Shown here: in pieces, positions 8,423-18,016 of the stretch | Layout: every line of letters starts with the position of its first letter | Numbering within the stretch: the first letter of the stretch is position 1 | Assembly (NCBI GenBank): GCA_964465145.1 | Contig: CAYXJR010000025.1 | Coordinates: 1-51,391 of the forward strand | DNA from: JAUVKA01 sp964465145 | Lineage (GTDB): Bacteria; Bacteroidota; Bacteroidia; Bacteroidales; UBA12481 | Direction: 5' to 3' | Length of the DNA stretch: 51,391 bases | Translations under genes and position numbers: made by a program | Notes under the pieces: generated by a model | Databases searched by the model: none | Seen by the model: the letters and a program-made list of their open reading frames with translations, nothing else | What the model was told of the DNA's origin: nothing

Positions 8423-10837
8423 TTAGACCTCTCCACCAGCCTTCTGGTTAAGGAATTTTTCCAGACTATACGAATCTAAAAAGTGTACATGACGGGGCTT
8501 ACTGCCATCTGCCGGGCCAACAATACCAGAGGCCTCCAGCTGATCCATAATCCTACCCGCACGATTATATCCAATAGAAAATTTCCTCTGAATACTGGAG
8601 GTTGAGCCTTGTTGTGAACTAACTACCAAACGGGCAGCCTCCTCAAATAGTTCATCCAGCTTATCCATATTAACCGCGCCCTGGCCATCTCCATCATCTG
8701 TTCCGGGTTCGGGAAGCAGCCATGGGCTCGGGTAGCCTTGCTGAAGGGATATATGATGAGTAATGGCGTCCACCTCTGGCGTATCGATGAAAGCACATTG
8801 CAAACGTTCAAGATCCGCACCCTGAGATATCAACATATCCCCGCGTCCGACCAGATGGTTGGCTCCAGGGCTGTCGAGGATAGTTCTGGAATCGATCATA
8901 GAGGATACCCTGAAAGCTATCCTGGCGGGGAAATTTGCCTTAATAGTTCCTGTTATAATATTGGTTGAGGGCCGCTGTGTTGCTATAACCATATGTATTC
9001 CTACAGCCCTGGCGAGCTGGGCAATACGGGTGAGGGGAATTTCGATGTCCTTTCCTGCAGTCATAATCAGATCTGCAAACTCATCGATAATCATTATTAT
9101 ATATGGCATGTACCGATGCCCCTTTTCGGGATTCAACCGCCGCTTGATGAATTTTTTATTGTACTCCCTGATGTTCCGAACTTCAGCTTTTTTCAACAGA
9201 TTGTATCGATTATCCATTTCTAAACTTAGCGAGTTAAGAACAGAAATCACCTGGTTGGTATCAGTGATTATAGCGTCCTCAGCATCTGGTAATTGAGCAA
9301 GGTAATGCTTGTTGAGGCGACTATAAAGTGTTAGTTCAACCTTCTTAGGATCCACCATCACGAATTTAATCTGCGAGGGATGTTTCTTATAAAGCAGAGA
9401 CGCAATAATAGCATTCAGCCCTACTGATTTCCCCTGTCCGGTGGCACCAGCAACAAGCAGGTGTGGCATTTTTGCCAGGTCCAGCATATAAGTTTCGTTG
9501 GAAATGGTTTTTCCCAGGGCTATCGGTAATTCAGCTGTGGACTCCTGGAATTTTTTGGAGTTGAGGATGGAAAACATGGATACGATCTCAGGCTTCCTGT
9601 TTGGGACTTCAATACCTATGGTTCCTCGTCCGGGAATAGGCGCAATGATCCTTATACCAAGGGCTGAAAGGCTAAGGGCAATATCATCTTCCAGATTTTT
9701 GATTTTTGAGATACGTATGCCCGGCGCCGGAATTATTTCATAAAGAGTAATCGTTGGACCAATAGTGGCTTTGATCTTTTCAATAGTGATTTTATAATTC
9801 CCCAGAGTTTCTACAATTTTATTCTTATTTCCAATGAGTTCCTCCTCACTAACTTTGGTATTGCCCTTTGAATGGTCCTGCAACAGATCAAGTCCTGGGA
9901 ACACATAGTGCTCCAGGTCTAAGGTAGGATCGTAATCTTCAAGCATTTCCGGGGTTTTTTTATTGCCGGTCTCTTCCTTTTTCTCGGTTGTATTTTCTAC
10001 TGTCATTTCTGGTGAAAAATCCTCCGGATCTGTTTCATTCCCTTCTTCCACGGGCCTTAATGGAACATCAGGGTTAAAATCCACCTCAATCTGATCGTTT
10101 TCATCAACAGTTATAGAAACATGCCCATCATCTCCAAATCTTTTGCCCTCTTCGTAAGGTTCCAGGTCAGAAACTTTAAATGGACCATCGTTGTCAGAAT
10201 TGAAATTTGTCTTTTCCCCTTTGGGCTGGTAATCACCTGACTTTTTACTAAACAGTTTGAGCCGATCAGCAGTGATCCGGAAAAGGAACACTATGATCAC
10301 TAATCCTGAAATTATAATTAGTATGGCAGTGCCTAAATTGCCAAGGAGGGCGGTTAGCCATTCAGAAATATATTTACCGTGACCTCCTCCCAATAAAAAT
10401 GCAAAATTTCCAAAGGTGAAGGACATGCTAATAGACAGCCAGATAACAAGGATCAATGAGTATTTAATTGTCCGGCCCAGAGGCATAGGTTTTGCTCCCA
10501 GCAGGAAAAACCCCATCAGCCCGATCAAAAAAACAAAAATGAGGGATGATGCGCCAAACCACTTATAAATAAGGAGGTTACTGATTAAAGCCCCAGCTTT
10601 ACCCGCCCAGTTCTCAACTCCGATGCTCGGATCAGCTAGGGTAATATTTTGATCCAGATCAAGAAAACTCTGATCGGCTTGCCAGGTAAAAAAGTAGGAT
10701 ACCAATGATATTCCGGCGAATAAAGCCAGGAATAAGAAGATCAATCCAAGCACTACCCGGATCCGTTTGTCAATAACCATTTTCAGCTTTTTCCTTGTCT
10801 TCCCTGAAGCAGGTTTCTTTTTTCTGGCTTTAGCCAT
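8423..10837 (-). CDS. ftsK: DNA translocase FtsK
   Basis: A membrane-anchored hexameric DNA pump that clears chromosome ends from the division septum and activates dimer resolution. The N-terminal ~200 residues contain four or five membrane segments after a basic cytoplasmic start. An acidic linker of about 130 residues follows. The motor has Walker A GATGQGKSVGLN near residue 463 and Walker B IIMIIDEFADL near residue 579. The C-terminal gamma winged helix (QRKFSIGYNRAGRIMDQLE) reads DNA orientation sequences. At 804 residues the length is normal for the phylum. It is divergent from arcC. Confidence 0.96.
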   Translation of the reverse strand: MAKARKKKPASGKTRKKLKMVIDKRIRVVLGLIFLFLALFAGISLVSYFFTWQADQSFLDLDQNITLADPSIGVENWAGKAGALISNLLIYKWFGASSLIFVFLIGLMGFFLLGAKPMPLGRTIKYSLILVIWLSISMSFTFGNFAFLLGGGHGKYISEWLTALLGNLGTAILIIISGLVIIVFLFRITADRLKLFSKKSGDYQPKGEKTNFNSDNDGPFKVSDLEPYEEGKRFGDDGHVSITVDENDQIEVDFNPDVPLRPVEEGNETDPEDFSPEMTVENTTEKKEETGNKKTPEMLEDYDPTLDLEHYVFPGLDLLQDHSKGNTKVSEEELIGNKNKIVETLGNYKITIEKIKATIGPTITLYEIIPAPGIRISKIKNLEDDIALSLSALGIRIIAPIPGRGTIGIEVPNRKPEIVSMFSILNSKKFQESTAELPIALGKTISNETYMLDLAKMPHLLVAGATGQGKSVGLNAIIASLLYKKHPSQIKFVMVDPKKVELTLYSRLNKHYLAQLPDAEDAIITDTNQVISVLNSLSLEMDNRYNLLKKAEVRNIREYNKKFIKRRLNPEKGHRYMPYIIMIIDEFADLIMTAGKDIEIPLTRIAQLARAVGIHMVIATQRPSTNIITGTIKANFPARIAFRVSSMIDSRTILDSPGANHLVGRGDMLISQGADLERLQCAFIDTPEVDAITHHISLQQGYPSPWLLPEPGTDDGDGQGAVNMDKLDELFEEAARLVVSSQQGSTSSIQRKFSIGYNRAGRIMDQLEASGIVGPADGSKPRHVHFLDSYSLEKFLNQKAGGEV

Positions 10838-11007
10838 ACTAATAATTCAATAATATTTCCAGTTAATCTGTCTGTTTTCTAAGAGGCGTTATAAATGCCT
10901 AAATTAGAAAAAATAAATCCGAAAATGAAATCCTGGATCAGCCTAAGAATAGCTGTATTCAGGGCAAATCCGGCTCATGTTAAACGAGTGAAATTCAAAA
11001 ATATTTT

Positions 11008-11015
11008 TAGCTTTG
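11008..11015 (+). promoter_or_regulatory. Candidate Bacteroidota -7 box for arcC
   Basis: TAGCTTTG fits the TAnnTTTG -7 consensus of this phylum and lies 20 nt before the arcC ATG at 11036. A clear -33 TTTG is not seen. Its position inside the longest reading frame supports the shorter start of carbamate kinase. Confidence 0.5.
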
Positions 11016-11035
11016 TAGACCTCATAAGAAAGGTA

Positions 11036-12007
11036 ATGAAAAAACTGGCTGTAATTGCTTTGGGCGGGAATGCACTGCTGCGTGACAACCAGGAGGGTAC
11101 CATCGAAGAGCAGGAGCAGAATACCACAGATACAATTGAAAATCTTGTTTTCCTGATAAATGAGGGGTATGATCTTGTTCTTACCCACGGAAATGGTCCT
11201 CAGGTGGGCAATATCCTCATGCGTAACGATGCAGGTGAGCATATATACAACATTCCGCAGATGCCTCTGGATATTTGTGTGGCTGATTCTCAGGGTGGAA
11301 TCGGGTACATGATTGAGACAATGCTGAGAAATGTTTTGAATAAGTATGATATTGATAAGGAGGTGGTTACCTTAATTACAGCTGTGGTTGTTGATGAAAA
11401 TGATACGGCTTTTTCTAACCCAACCAAGCGCGTGGGCAAGATATACAGCAAAGTGGAGGCGGAAAAACTGACTGAAAAGAAGGGATGGGAATTTCGGGAG
11501 GAGGTTAAGGTAAAAAATGGCTGGAGGAGGGTAGTCCCATCCCCAAAACCTGTGAAAATAATGAACCAGAAAGTAATTAAGAGCCTGGCCAGGGAAGGAG
11601 TAATAATTATAGCTGCTGGAGGTGGGGGAATCCCTGTTTATTTTGATGAAGGAGGAAAGATAAGAGCTGCTGAAGCAGTGATCGACAAGGATTTGGCCTC
11701 ATCTCTGTTAGCAGCAAGAATTCAGGCTGATGAATTCTATATCCTGACTGATGTTGACTTTGTTTACCGCAATTATAAAAAGCCCGATCAGGAAAAACTG
11801 GAATTCCTTAATTATGCAGATACAACCAGATACCTTGAAAGCGGGGAGTTTTCCGAAGGCAGCATGGCTCCTAAAATACGGGCTTGCCTGCAATTCATTA
11901 AGCACGGAGGTAAAAAAGCTATCATCACAGATGCTTTTAAACTCAAAGACAAAGCTTTTGGCACGAAGATAACTCTGGAGTACGATAAAAATGATTTTAT
12001 TAATTGA
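11036..12007 (+). CDS. arcC: Carbamate kinase
   Basis: The enzyme makes ATP and carbamate from carbamoyl phosphate and ADP, the energy-yielding last step of the arginine deiminase pathway. The amino-acid-kinase fold is clear: MKKLAVIALGGNALL at the start, HGNGPQVGN near residue 53, AAGGGGIPV near 195, LTDVDFVY near 235, and EFSEGSMAPKIRA. An upstream in-frame ATG at 10895 would add 47 residues unlike the family. I chose ATG at 11036, which has AGAAAGG 3 nt upstream and a promoter box just before. The ornithine carbamoyltransferase gene follows 15 bp downstream, so this is a two-gene operon. No arginine deiminase gene is in the window. Confidence 0.93.
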   Translation: MKKLAVIALGGNALLRDNQEGTIEEQEQNTTDTIENLVFLINEGYDLVLTHGNGPQVGNILMRNDAGEHIYNIPQMPLDICVADSQGGIGYMIETMLRNVLNKYDIDKEVVTLITAVVVDENDTAFSNPTKRVGKIYSKVEAEKLTEKKGWEFREEVKVKNGWRRVVPSPKPVKIMNQKVIKSLAREGVIIIAAGGGGIPVYFDEGGKIRAAEAVIDKDLASSLLAARIQADEFYILTDVDFVYRNYKKPDQEKLEFLNYADTTRYLESGEFSEGSMAPKIRACLQFIKHGGKKAIITDAFKLKDKAFGTKITLEYDKNDFIN

Positions 12008-12022
12008 TAAAACACTTCCAAA

Positions 12023-13024
12023 ATGGCATACAATCTAAGAAATCGAAATTTCTTGAAATTACTTGATTTTTCCCCCAGGGAAATTGATTTTCTGCTGGAT
12101 CTCTCTATGGATTTGAAAGCAGCAAAGTATGGGGGATATGAACAAGCACGTCTTACGGGCAAAAATATCGCTCTGATTTTCGAAAAGGCTTCCACCCGGA
12201 CCCGATGCGCCTTTGAGGTAGCTGCTCTGGATCAGGGAGCTCATGTTACCTACCTGGGCCCCACAGGTTCACAGATCGGATACAAGGAATCGATGAAAGA
12301 TACAGCCAGGATTTTAGGCAGGCTTTATGATGGGATTGAATACCGTGGTTTTGGGCAGGCAATTGTTGAAGAGCTGGGAGCCTATGCCGGCGTGCCTGTC
12401 TGGAACGGGCTTACTAATGAATTTCATCCCACCCAGATTTTGGCTGATTTCCTGACCATGATTGAACACCATGGCGGCCCGCTGAACCAAATGTCTTTCT
12501 GTTACCTTGGGGATGCAAGGAACAATATGGGGAATTCACTACTGGTTGGCGGGGCTAAAATGGGAATGGATGTTAGAATCGCTGCACCAGGTGCCGTTCA
12601 GCCTGCTAAATCATTGGTCAATACCTGCATGGACATCTCCAAATCAACCGGTGCCAGTATCCTGATTACCAATGATGTGCGGAAAGCAGTTGAGGGCTGC
12701 GACTTTCTTTATACCGACGTATGGGTTTCAATGGGTGAGCCAGATGAGGACTGGAAGGAAAGAATTAATTTGCTTAAGGGCTACCAGGTTAATGCCAATG
12801 TTATTGAAATGACTGGTAACCCGGATGTAAAATTCCTCCATTGCCTGCCTGCATTTCACAATCGGGAAACAGTGGTTGGAGAAGAAATATTTAAGAAATT
12901 CGGGCTGGATGGCATGGAGGTCACAGAAGAAGTTTTCGAATCAGAAAATTCGATTGTGTTTGATGAAGCGGAGAACAGACTGCACACTATAAAAGCGGTG
13001 ATGGTCGCCACCCTGGGAGCATAA
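12023..13024 (+). CDS. arcB: Ornithine carbamoyltransferase
   Basis: The protein has the carbamoyl-phosphate-binding motif FEKASTRTRCAFE near residue 53, the FHPTQILADF motif near residue 135, and the ornithine-loop motif FLHCLPAFHN near residue 275. These identify ornithine rather than aspartate carbamoyltransferase. At 333 residues and paired with carbamate kinase, the catabolic (arcB) role, splitting citrulline to ornithine and carbamoyl phosphate, is more likely than the biosynthetic argF role. Direction cannot be proven from sequence. It converges with the LysM protein gene. Confidence 0.9.
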   Translation: MAYNLRNRNFLKLLDFSPREIDFLLDLSMDLKAAKYGGYEQARLTGKNIALIFEKASTRTRCAFEVAALDQGAHVTYLGPTGSQIGYKESMKDTARILGRLYDGIEYRGFGQAIVEELGAYAGVPVWNGLTNEFHPTQILADFLTMIEHHGGPLNQMSFCYLGDARNNMGNSLLVGGAKMGMDVRIAAPGAVQPAKSLVNTCMDISKSTGASILITNDVRKAVEGCDFLYTDVWVSMGEPDEDWKERINLLKGYQVNANVIEMTGNPDVKFLHCLPAFHNRETVVGEEIFKKFGLDGMEVTEEVFESENSIVFDEAENRLHTIKAVMVATLGA

Positions 13025-13048
13025 TACCCATAATACACTCATAGACAA

Positions 13049-15082
13049 TCATTTACTCACTTTGTCCTTAACTGCTTTAAAGGGTAGGGTAGATCTAATT
13101 TTCTCTTTGGTCAGAGTCTCAGGATTATAGCGGATAATAGACAGGGCCTGGTTTTCGAATCCCTGATCAGCGTTTCTACGCTGAAAAGAAAATTCAGTTT
13201 GCAGAGTAGGGTGAGTAAGGACATTTTCCAGGCAGCTGGCACACCTGACAAAATCATTTCCATAAAGATAGAGTGCCTTAAAAAAATAATAGGTCACATC
13301 AAAGCCTTGAAAACTGAATTTACTGGGTTCATTGTTCCAGTTCAAACGATAACCTTCACAGAATCCAAGAGTTAAAGAATCGGAGTAATTCACAAAAGGA
13401 TTGCTGAAGTTTGTATAATAGTGCAGCTTTAGATTGTACAAATATTCTAACTCAAGGGCTTCATTGGAACCCCATTCAGGCCTTCCAAACACTGTGATAT
13501 CATAATGTAAGGCAAGGGCATTAAGCTTGTTTATGATGTCTGTAACAAAAATCTCATTATTGGAAGGAATGAGTACAAGGTTTTGCCGTCCCAGACTAAG
13601 CATATCTTCAACTGGTGCCATAATTGCTTTTTCGGGCAGTTCGTTGGAAAAAGTGGGATGAAATTGAATATTTCCCGATAAAAGATCCTCTGGATAGACC
13701 CGGTATGTGAGGTAATCGAATATCTTGCTGCCGTATTTTCTGGCTGTTGGGTTCAAGCTACTGGTATCCTGGACCATAATAATATTCATGTTGTAGAAAT
13801 CGGCCAGATACAGGCTCGCTAATTCATATTGTATCTTTTCTCTGGGATTAACCTGAAATAAATATGGGTTGTTATCCAGGCCAATACCACTGCCGGACAA
13901 GGGGGACACCAGCGGAATTTCACGTTCTTTTGTATAATAAGATGCCACACCCAAAGGGCCGGGGTATACCGGGCCAATGATTAGATCCGCACCATCCAGT
14001 TTGCCGGATTCAAAAAGATCTTTGACAACCGAGGTTTTTCTTTCAGTATCATAAACATTAATGTTCATAGATAGTCCGAGTTGCTTTAGCGAATCAATTG
14101 CCATATATGCTCCCTCAAGAAATTCCAAAAACCGAACATCATAAATGTCATAAGCGGAGAAAGGAAGGGTGTCATTAATATGCAAGATATCATTGGTGTT
14201 CAGGTAAAGCGGAAGTAAAAAAACCACATCAAATACCTGATTGTCATGTGGCTTTAAATATTCCAGGCAATCAGGATTAGTAATCACTCCTAAGTCTTTC
14301 ACTTCGTCTTCTTCCAAAAGGTCGACTATGTCATCCGTTATGATTCCTTCTTTTATAATCGGAAGCATATCCTTATTGGTAATGAGCTGCCTTGGAATTC
14401 TGATAATCTCATTTTCATCAAGCCCCCAACGAATACCAGGATTTGAGTCTTTCAGATCTTTGACCTTAATACCATACATATTGGCCAAGCGAATGGTATT
14501 CTGTCCCTTCTTAACCTTATGGTAAATATAAATGGTGTCAGGAGGAGTGTATGTCTCACGCACCGCGGCAACCCGGGTTTTAGGAATTTTAACTTCCATA
14601 CCAATTGGCAGGTTGTTCTCAACACCTGGATTATTCTCTATGATCAATTTATAATGTATCTTATACTGCCTTGACAGGCTCGAAAGGGTCTCTTTTGGTT
14701 CAACTACATGATAATAAAATCGATCAAAATCTTTTTCCGCCTCCACCGAGGTTTTAAGCACTTCAACAAACGGTATTCTGATAACCACACCCAGAGGCAA
14801 AACTCCTGAAGAAATATGCGGGACATTTGGATTTTCCTGGCTGATTACCTTTTGAGAAACATTATATGCCTTGGAAACAGAATAAAGGGTATGTCCCTCT
14901 TTAATTTCATGCATATAATACTTCTTCCCATCCAGGACCATGATATTATTGGAGCGGGTAACTATTGTCGGCTTGAACTGGCCGATAACCTGTACTTGGA
15001 ATAGGGGTATCATGAAGAATATTACGAGCACTAAAGTCTTCTTACACAATACCTTTGATTGTCCGAATATGTGATGAAGCAT
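13049..15082 (-). CDS. LysM-repeat protein with periplasmic-binding-like domain
   Basis: An exported 677-residue protein. A hydrophobic signal segment near the N-terminus is followed by three LysM modules at about residues 57-110, 122-170 and 183-235 (each with the H.V..G.T...S..Y pattern and ...NP......G..I.IP endings). These should bind peptidoglycan. The C-terminal ~380 residues resemble type I periplasmic-binding proteins (ADLIIGPVYPGPLGVASYY, IPLVSPLSGSG), the fold also used by lipoprotein activators of peptidoglycan synthases. A cell-wall role in the periplasm is likely. No transporter genes are adjacent, so solute uptake is less likely. Confidence 0.85.
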   Translation of the reverse strand: MLHHIFGQSKVLCKKTLVLVIFFMIPLFQVQVIGQFKPTIVTRSNNIMVLDGKKYYMHEIKEGHTLYSVSKAYNVSQKVISQENPNVPHISSGVLPLGVVIRIPFVEVLKTSVEAEKDFDRFYYHVVEPKETLSSLSRQYKIHYKLIIENNPGVENNLPIGMEVKIPKTRVAAVRETYTPPDTIYIYHKVKKGQNTIRLANMYGIKVKDLKDSNPGIRWGLDENEIIRIPRQLITNKDMLPIIKEGIITDDIVDLLEEDEVKDLGVITNPDCLEYLKPHDNQVFDVVFLLPLYLNTNDILHINDTLPFSAYDIYDVRFLEFLEGAYMAIDSLKQLGLSMNINVYDTERKTSVVKDLFESGKLDGADLIIGPVYPGPLGVASYYTKEREIPLVSPLSGSGIGLDNNPYLFQVNPREKIQYELASLYLADFYNMNIIMVQDTSSLNPTARKYGSKIFDYLTYRVYPEDLLSGNIQFHPTFSNELPEKAIMAPVEDMLSLGRQNLVLIPSNNEIFVTDIINKLNALALHYDITVFGRPEWGSNEALELEYLYNLKLHYYTNFSNPFVNYSDSLTLGFCEGYRLNWNNEPSKFSFQGFDVTYYFFKALYLYGNDFVRCASCLENVLTHPTLQTEFSFQRRNADQGFENQALSIIRYNPETLTKEKIRSTLPFKAVKDKVSK

Positions 15083-15189
15083 ACCTCTTATTAAGCTGGG
15101 CTAAGGTAATAAGTAAACGATCCAAACCAAAATATGGTATAGCCTTGGTCTAGCCTGATAATATCGTGTAAAAGGGATGAATTGGGAGT

Positions 15190-15505
15190 TTCATGTCTTT
15201 CACAGTGGCTTTTTCAGAGAGTCCTGTAGAACAAGGAATTCACAATTATCTATCCATCCCTCTATTTCCTCGCGATAAACGGCGGAGCCCATTGGATCTT
15301 CCCCGAAAATGAACATATTTTTTATCTTTCCATCCAGAAGCATCAGGTTCTCCTAATTCCATTTTTATCAATGTCATGGATCGAATATCTCCATTCTTGT
15401 CTTTAGTGATTTTCACCGGATTGTTCAGGAACAGGTATTCAATGCCTTCTTCTTTTGATTCATGAATCTCGATAGGATTAGCCTCTGTAATTAAAAGATG
15501 AGATA
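15190..15505 (-). pseudogene. Relic of a GltD-like / molybdopterin oxidoreductase fusion
   Basis: This intergenic stretch still codes for recognisable pieces in two frames on the minus strand. One frame, from about 15490 to 15325, reads EANPIEIHESKEEGIEY, then LFLNNPVKIT and IKMELGEPDASG. This is the signature of NADPH-dependent glutamate synthase small-subunit-like oxidoreductases. The other frame, from about 15335 to 15195, reads DGKIKNMFIFGEDPMGSA, then EEIEGWIDN and FLVLQD. This resembles the middle of formate dehydrogenase/NuoG-type molybdopterin oxidoreductases. The two pieces meet at GCTTCTGGATGGAAAG. I infer a large internal deletion with a frame change. It starts right after the DASS transporter stop. 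Confidence 0.65.
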
Positions 15506-15509
15506 TGTT

Positions 15510-17033
15510 CTATGAGGTCATTGCCCACTCAGGAAAGATATCCAGGTCGATCCCGAATGCCCAGCGGGCAATAAAATAAATTGATAAGGTTATGATTAGT
15601 GTTCCCATGAGATTCATGATCAACCCGGTTTTTACCATATCGATTATCCGTAATTTATTTGTACCGAAAATGATGGCATTTGGAGGGGTAGCTACCGGGA
15701 GCATAAAAGCCATAGACGCGGACATTGTTGCCGGGAGCATGAACAGCAGGGGATGGATCTGTGTGGCCACGGATAAGCCGGCAAGAACAGGCAGGATCAT
15801 TTCCGTTGTGGCAGTATTAGATGTGAGCTCTGTTAAGAAGGTCATCATGAGTCCCACTATGGCGATAATGAATATTGGATGCATAAGGGATACAAAGCTC
15901 AGTTGTTCGCCAAACCAATTGGACAGGCCTGATTCTTTGAAGCCGGAGGCCAGTGCAAAACCGCCACCAAATAACAGAACAATTCCCCATGGAAGTCGTG
16001 CAGCAGTTTTCCAGTCAAGCAGTCTGGCTCCTTTTTTATTTTTTGATGGAATAGCAAACAATATGATTGATAGAGCAATAGCTACAGTCCCGTCGTTAAT
16101 ATATTCTGGAAACCTGAAAAGATTCTGCCATCCTGGTATGCGTAATCCACCGAGCTGAAGATCTGCCCTGCTGATCCATAAGATAGCCAGACTGATAAAA
16201 ATTATCAGGATAATTTTTTCTTCATAGCTGGGTTTCCCAAGAGCCAGATATTGTTTTTTCAGGTGATTTTCATCCAGAGGCTGCTGTTCTTTATTTTTGC
16301 CAAATCGAAAATAAAGGAACAGCCAGGCAAAAAGAAATAGGATTACTCCTGCAGGCATGGCAAAAATCATCCAATCAGCAAAACTAATTTCCGGGGCCTC
16401 AGGGAACATTATCTGGAATATACGTGTGAATGATAAGTTGGGAGGAGTGCCTACAAGGGTCATCATTCCACCAATAGAAGCACTATAGGCTACTCCAAGT
16501 AAGAGGCCGGTGGAATATGAATTTTTTGTTGCTTGACCATTATGTCCCTGCTCTTCCATTTGGGAAATGACAGAGATCAGGATAGGAACCATCATCATTG
16601 TGGTTGCCGTATTGGAAATCCACATCGATAAAAATGCTGTAGCCAGCATGAAGCCTAGAAGGATCCTTGCAGGCTTGGTTCCTGTTAACATCAGGATACG
16701 CAGGGCAATCCTCTTGTGAAGATCCCATTTTTGCATGGCCAGGGCCACCAGGAAACCTCCAATAAAAAGAAAGATAACGTGATTGAAATAAGTTCCGGAA
16801 ACCATTTTGCCGTCCATGATTCCCAGCATTGGGAAAAGGACTACCGGAAGGAGTGCAGTCACGGCCAGGGGAACCACCTCCGTGATCCACCAGATGGCCA
16901 TCCATATTGCTACTGCCAGGGTAGCTGTTGTTTCCGGATGTTCCGGATCCAGTTTGAAAAAAAACAAAATGAGCAGGCCTGTAATCGGACCTGCCCAAAA
17001 AGATATTCGTTTTAGACTTCCCTGAAGGCTCAT
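15510..17033 (-). CDS. DASS/SLC13 family sodium-anion symporter
   Basis: A 507-residue inner-membrane carrier with about eleven or twelve hydrophobic segments. It matches the divalent anion:sodium symporter family: WWITEVVPLAVTALLPVVLF near residue 50, SNTATTMMMVPI near 140, LVGTPPN near 195, and TSNTATTEMILPV near 410. The two SNT motifs are the sodium and substrate-binding signatures. Likely substrates are dicarboxylates, sulfate or phosphate; the sequence does not decide. The ATG overlaps the purC stop (ATGA), so its translation is probably coupled to purC. An oxidoreductase relic lies directly downstream. Confidence 0.9.
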   Translation of the reverse strand: MSLQGSLKRISFWAGPITGLLILFFFKLDPEHPETTATLAVAIWMAIWWITEVVPLAVTALLPVVLFPMLGIMDGKMVSGTYFNHVIFLFIGGFLVALAMQKWDLHKRIALRILMLTGTKPARILLGFMLATAFLSMWISNTATTMMMVPILISVISQMEEQGHNGQATKNSYSTGLLLGVAYSASIGGMMTLVGTPPNLSFTRIFQIMFPEAPEISFADWMIFAMPAGVILFLFAWLFLYFRFGKNKEQQPLDENHLKKQYLALGKPSYEEKIILIIFISLAILWISRADLQLGGLRIPGWQNLFRFPEYINDGTVAIALSIILFAIPSKNKKGARLLDWKTAARLPWGIVLLFGGGFALASGFKESGLSNWFGEQLSFVSLMHPIFIIAIVGLMMTFLTELTSNTATTEMILPVLAGLSVATQIHPLLFMLPATMSASMAFMLPVATPPNAIIFGTNKLRIIDMVKTGLIMNLMGTLIITLSIYFIARWAFGIDLDIFPEWAMTS

Positions 17034-17983
17034 CCTTTATCCTGATTCAAGAATTTTTTAATGTTATGCTCTATTCTTGCTTCAACATCTTGTTCTCCAG
17101 GCGCTTCAAATTTCTCGCCTGTAATATTTTCAAACAATTCAATATATCGCTCAGATACATTGGTGATTATTGCTTCTGGCATGTCAGGAAGAATCTGGCC
17201 TTCTTTGCCCTGGAATCCATTATCGATCAGCCATTGGCGTACAAATTCTTTTGACAAATGCTTTTGCTTGATGTCTTTATCAAAGTTGGCCTGGTAAGTA
17301 TCGGAATAGAAATACCGGCTTGAATCAGGAGTGTGAATTTCATCAATCAGATAGATCTTCTCATTTTTAACTCCGAATTCGTATTTAGTATCTACCAGTA
17401 TCAATCCCATCTTTTCGGCCATCTCTGTACCCCTTTGAAAAAGATTGCGGGTATAATTTTCGAGTTGGATATACTCGTGCTCAGATACCAATCCCAGGTT
17501 TATGATTTCCTCCCTGGAAATATCTTCATCATGACCCTCATGAGCCTTGGTAGTGGGTGTAATAATCGGCTCCTTGAATTTTTGGTTTTCCCTCATTCCT
17601 TCGGGGAGCGGAATCCCGCAGATAGATCTTTTCCCTGACCGGTATTCTCTCCAGGCATGGCCGGTAAGGTATCCCCTGATAACCATTTCCACCTGGTAAG
17701 GTTCAACTTTGTGCCCGATGGTCACCATTGGATCGGGAGTACTGATTTTCCAATTAGGAACAATATCCGAAGTAGCATCAAGAAATTTAGAAGCTATCTG
17801 GTTCAGAACCTGTCCTTTGTGAGGAATTCCTTTCGGTAGGACTACATCGAAAGCAGAGATGCGGTCCGTTACGACCATCACTAAATACTCATCATTAATA
17901 TTGTATACATCCCGTACTTTACCTTTGTACAGATCTATTAATCCGGGTAGATCAAATTGAGTTTGGATAATTGCCTGGGCCAT
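17030..17983 (-). CDS. purC: Phosphoribosylaminoimidazole-succinocarboxamide synthase
   Basis: The cytoplasmic SAICAR synthetase joins CAIR with aspartate in purine synthesis. The N-terminus carries LYKGKVRDVYNI and VVTDRISAFDVVLP (residues ~18-55); EMVIRGYLTGHAWREY and LIDEIHTPDSSRYF complete the family pattern. At 317 residues it is the longer form typical of Bacteroidota and plants/fungi. Its stop overlaps the DASS transporter start by four bases. phoH lies just upstream on the same strand, only about 35 bp away. Confidence 0.95.
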   Translation of the reverse strand: MAQAIIQTQFDLPGLIDLYKGKVRDVYNINDEYLVMVVTDRISAFDVVLPKGIPHKGQVLNQIASKFLDATSDIVPNWKISTPDPMVTIGHKVEPYQVEMVIRGYLTGHAWREYRSGKRSICGIPLPEGMRENQKFKEPIITPTTKAHEGHDEDISREEIINLGLVSEHEYIQLENYTRNLFQRGTEMAEKMGLILVDTKYEFGVKNEKIYLIDEIHTPDSSRYFYSDTYQANFDKDIKQKHLSKEFVRQWLIDNGFQGKEGQILPDMPEAIITNVSERYIELFENITGEKFEAPGEQDVEARIEHNIKKFLNQDKG

Positions 17984-18016
17984 TTGGCGTGTGTATTTAT
18001 GGTTAAAAAAACAAAG

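Noticed and set aside
10895..11035. A 47-residue N-terminal extension of carbamate kinase.
   Set aside because: The family starts at MKKLAVIALGG; a promoter box and ribosome binding site lie inside the extension.
11036..13024. A complete arginine deiminase operon.
   Set aside because: Only carbamate kinase and ornithine carbamoyltransferase are present; no arcA or arginine/ornithine antiporter lies in the window.
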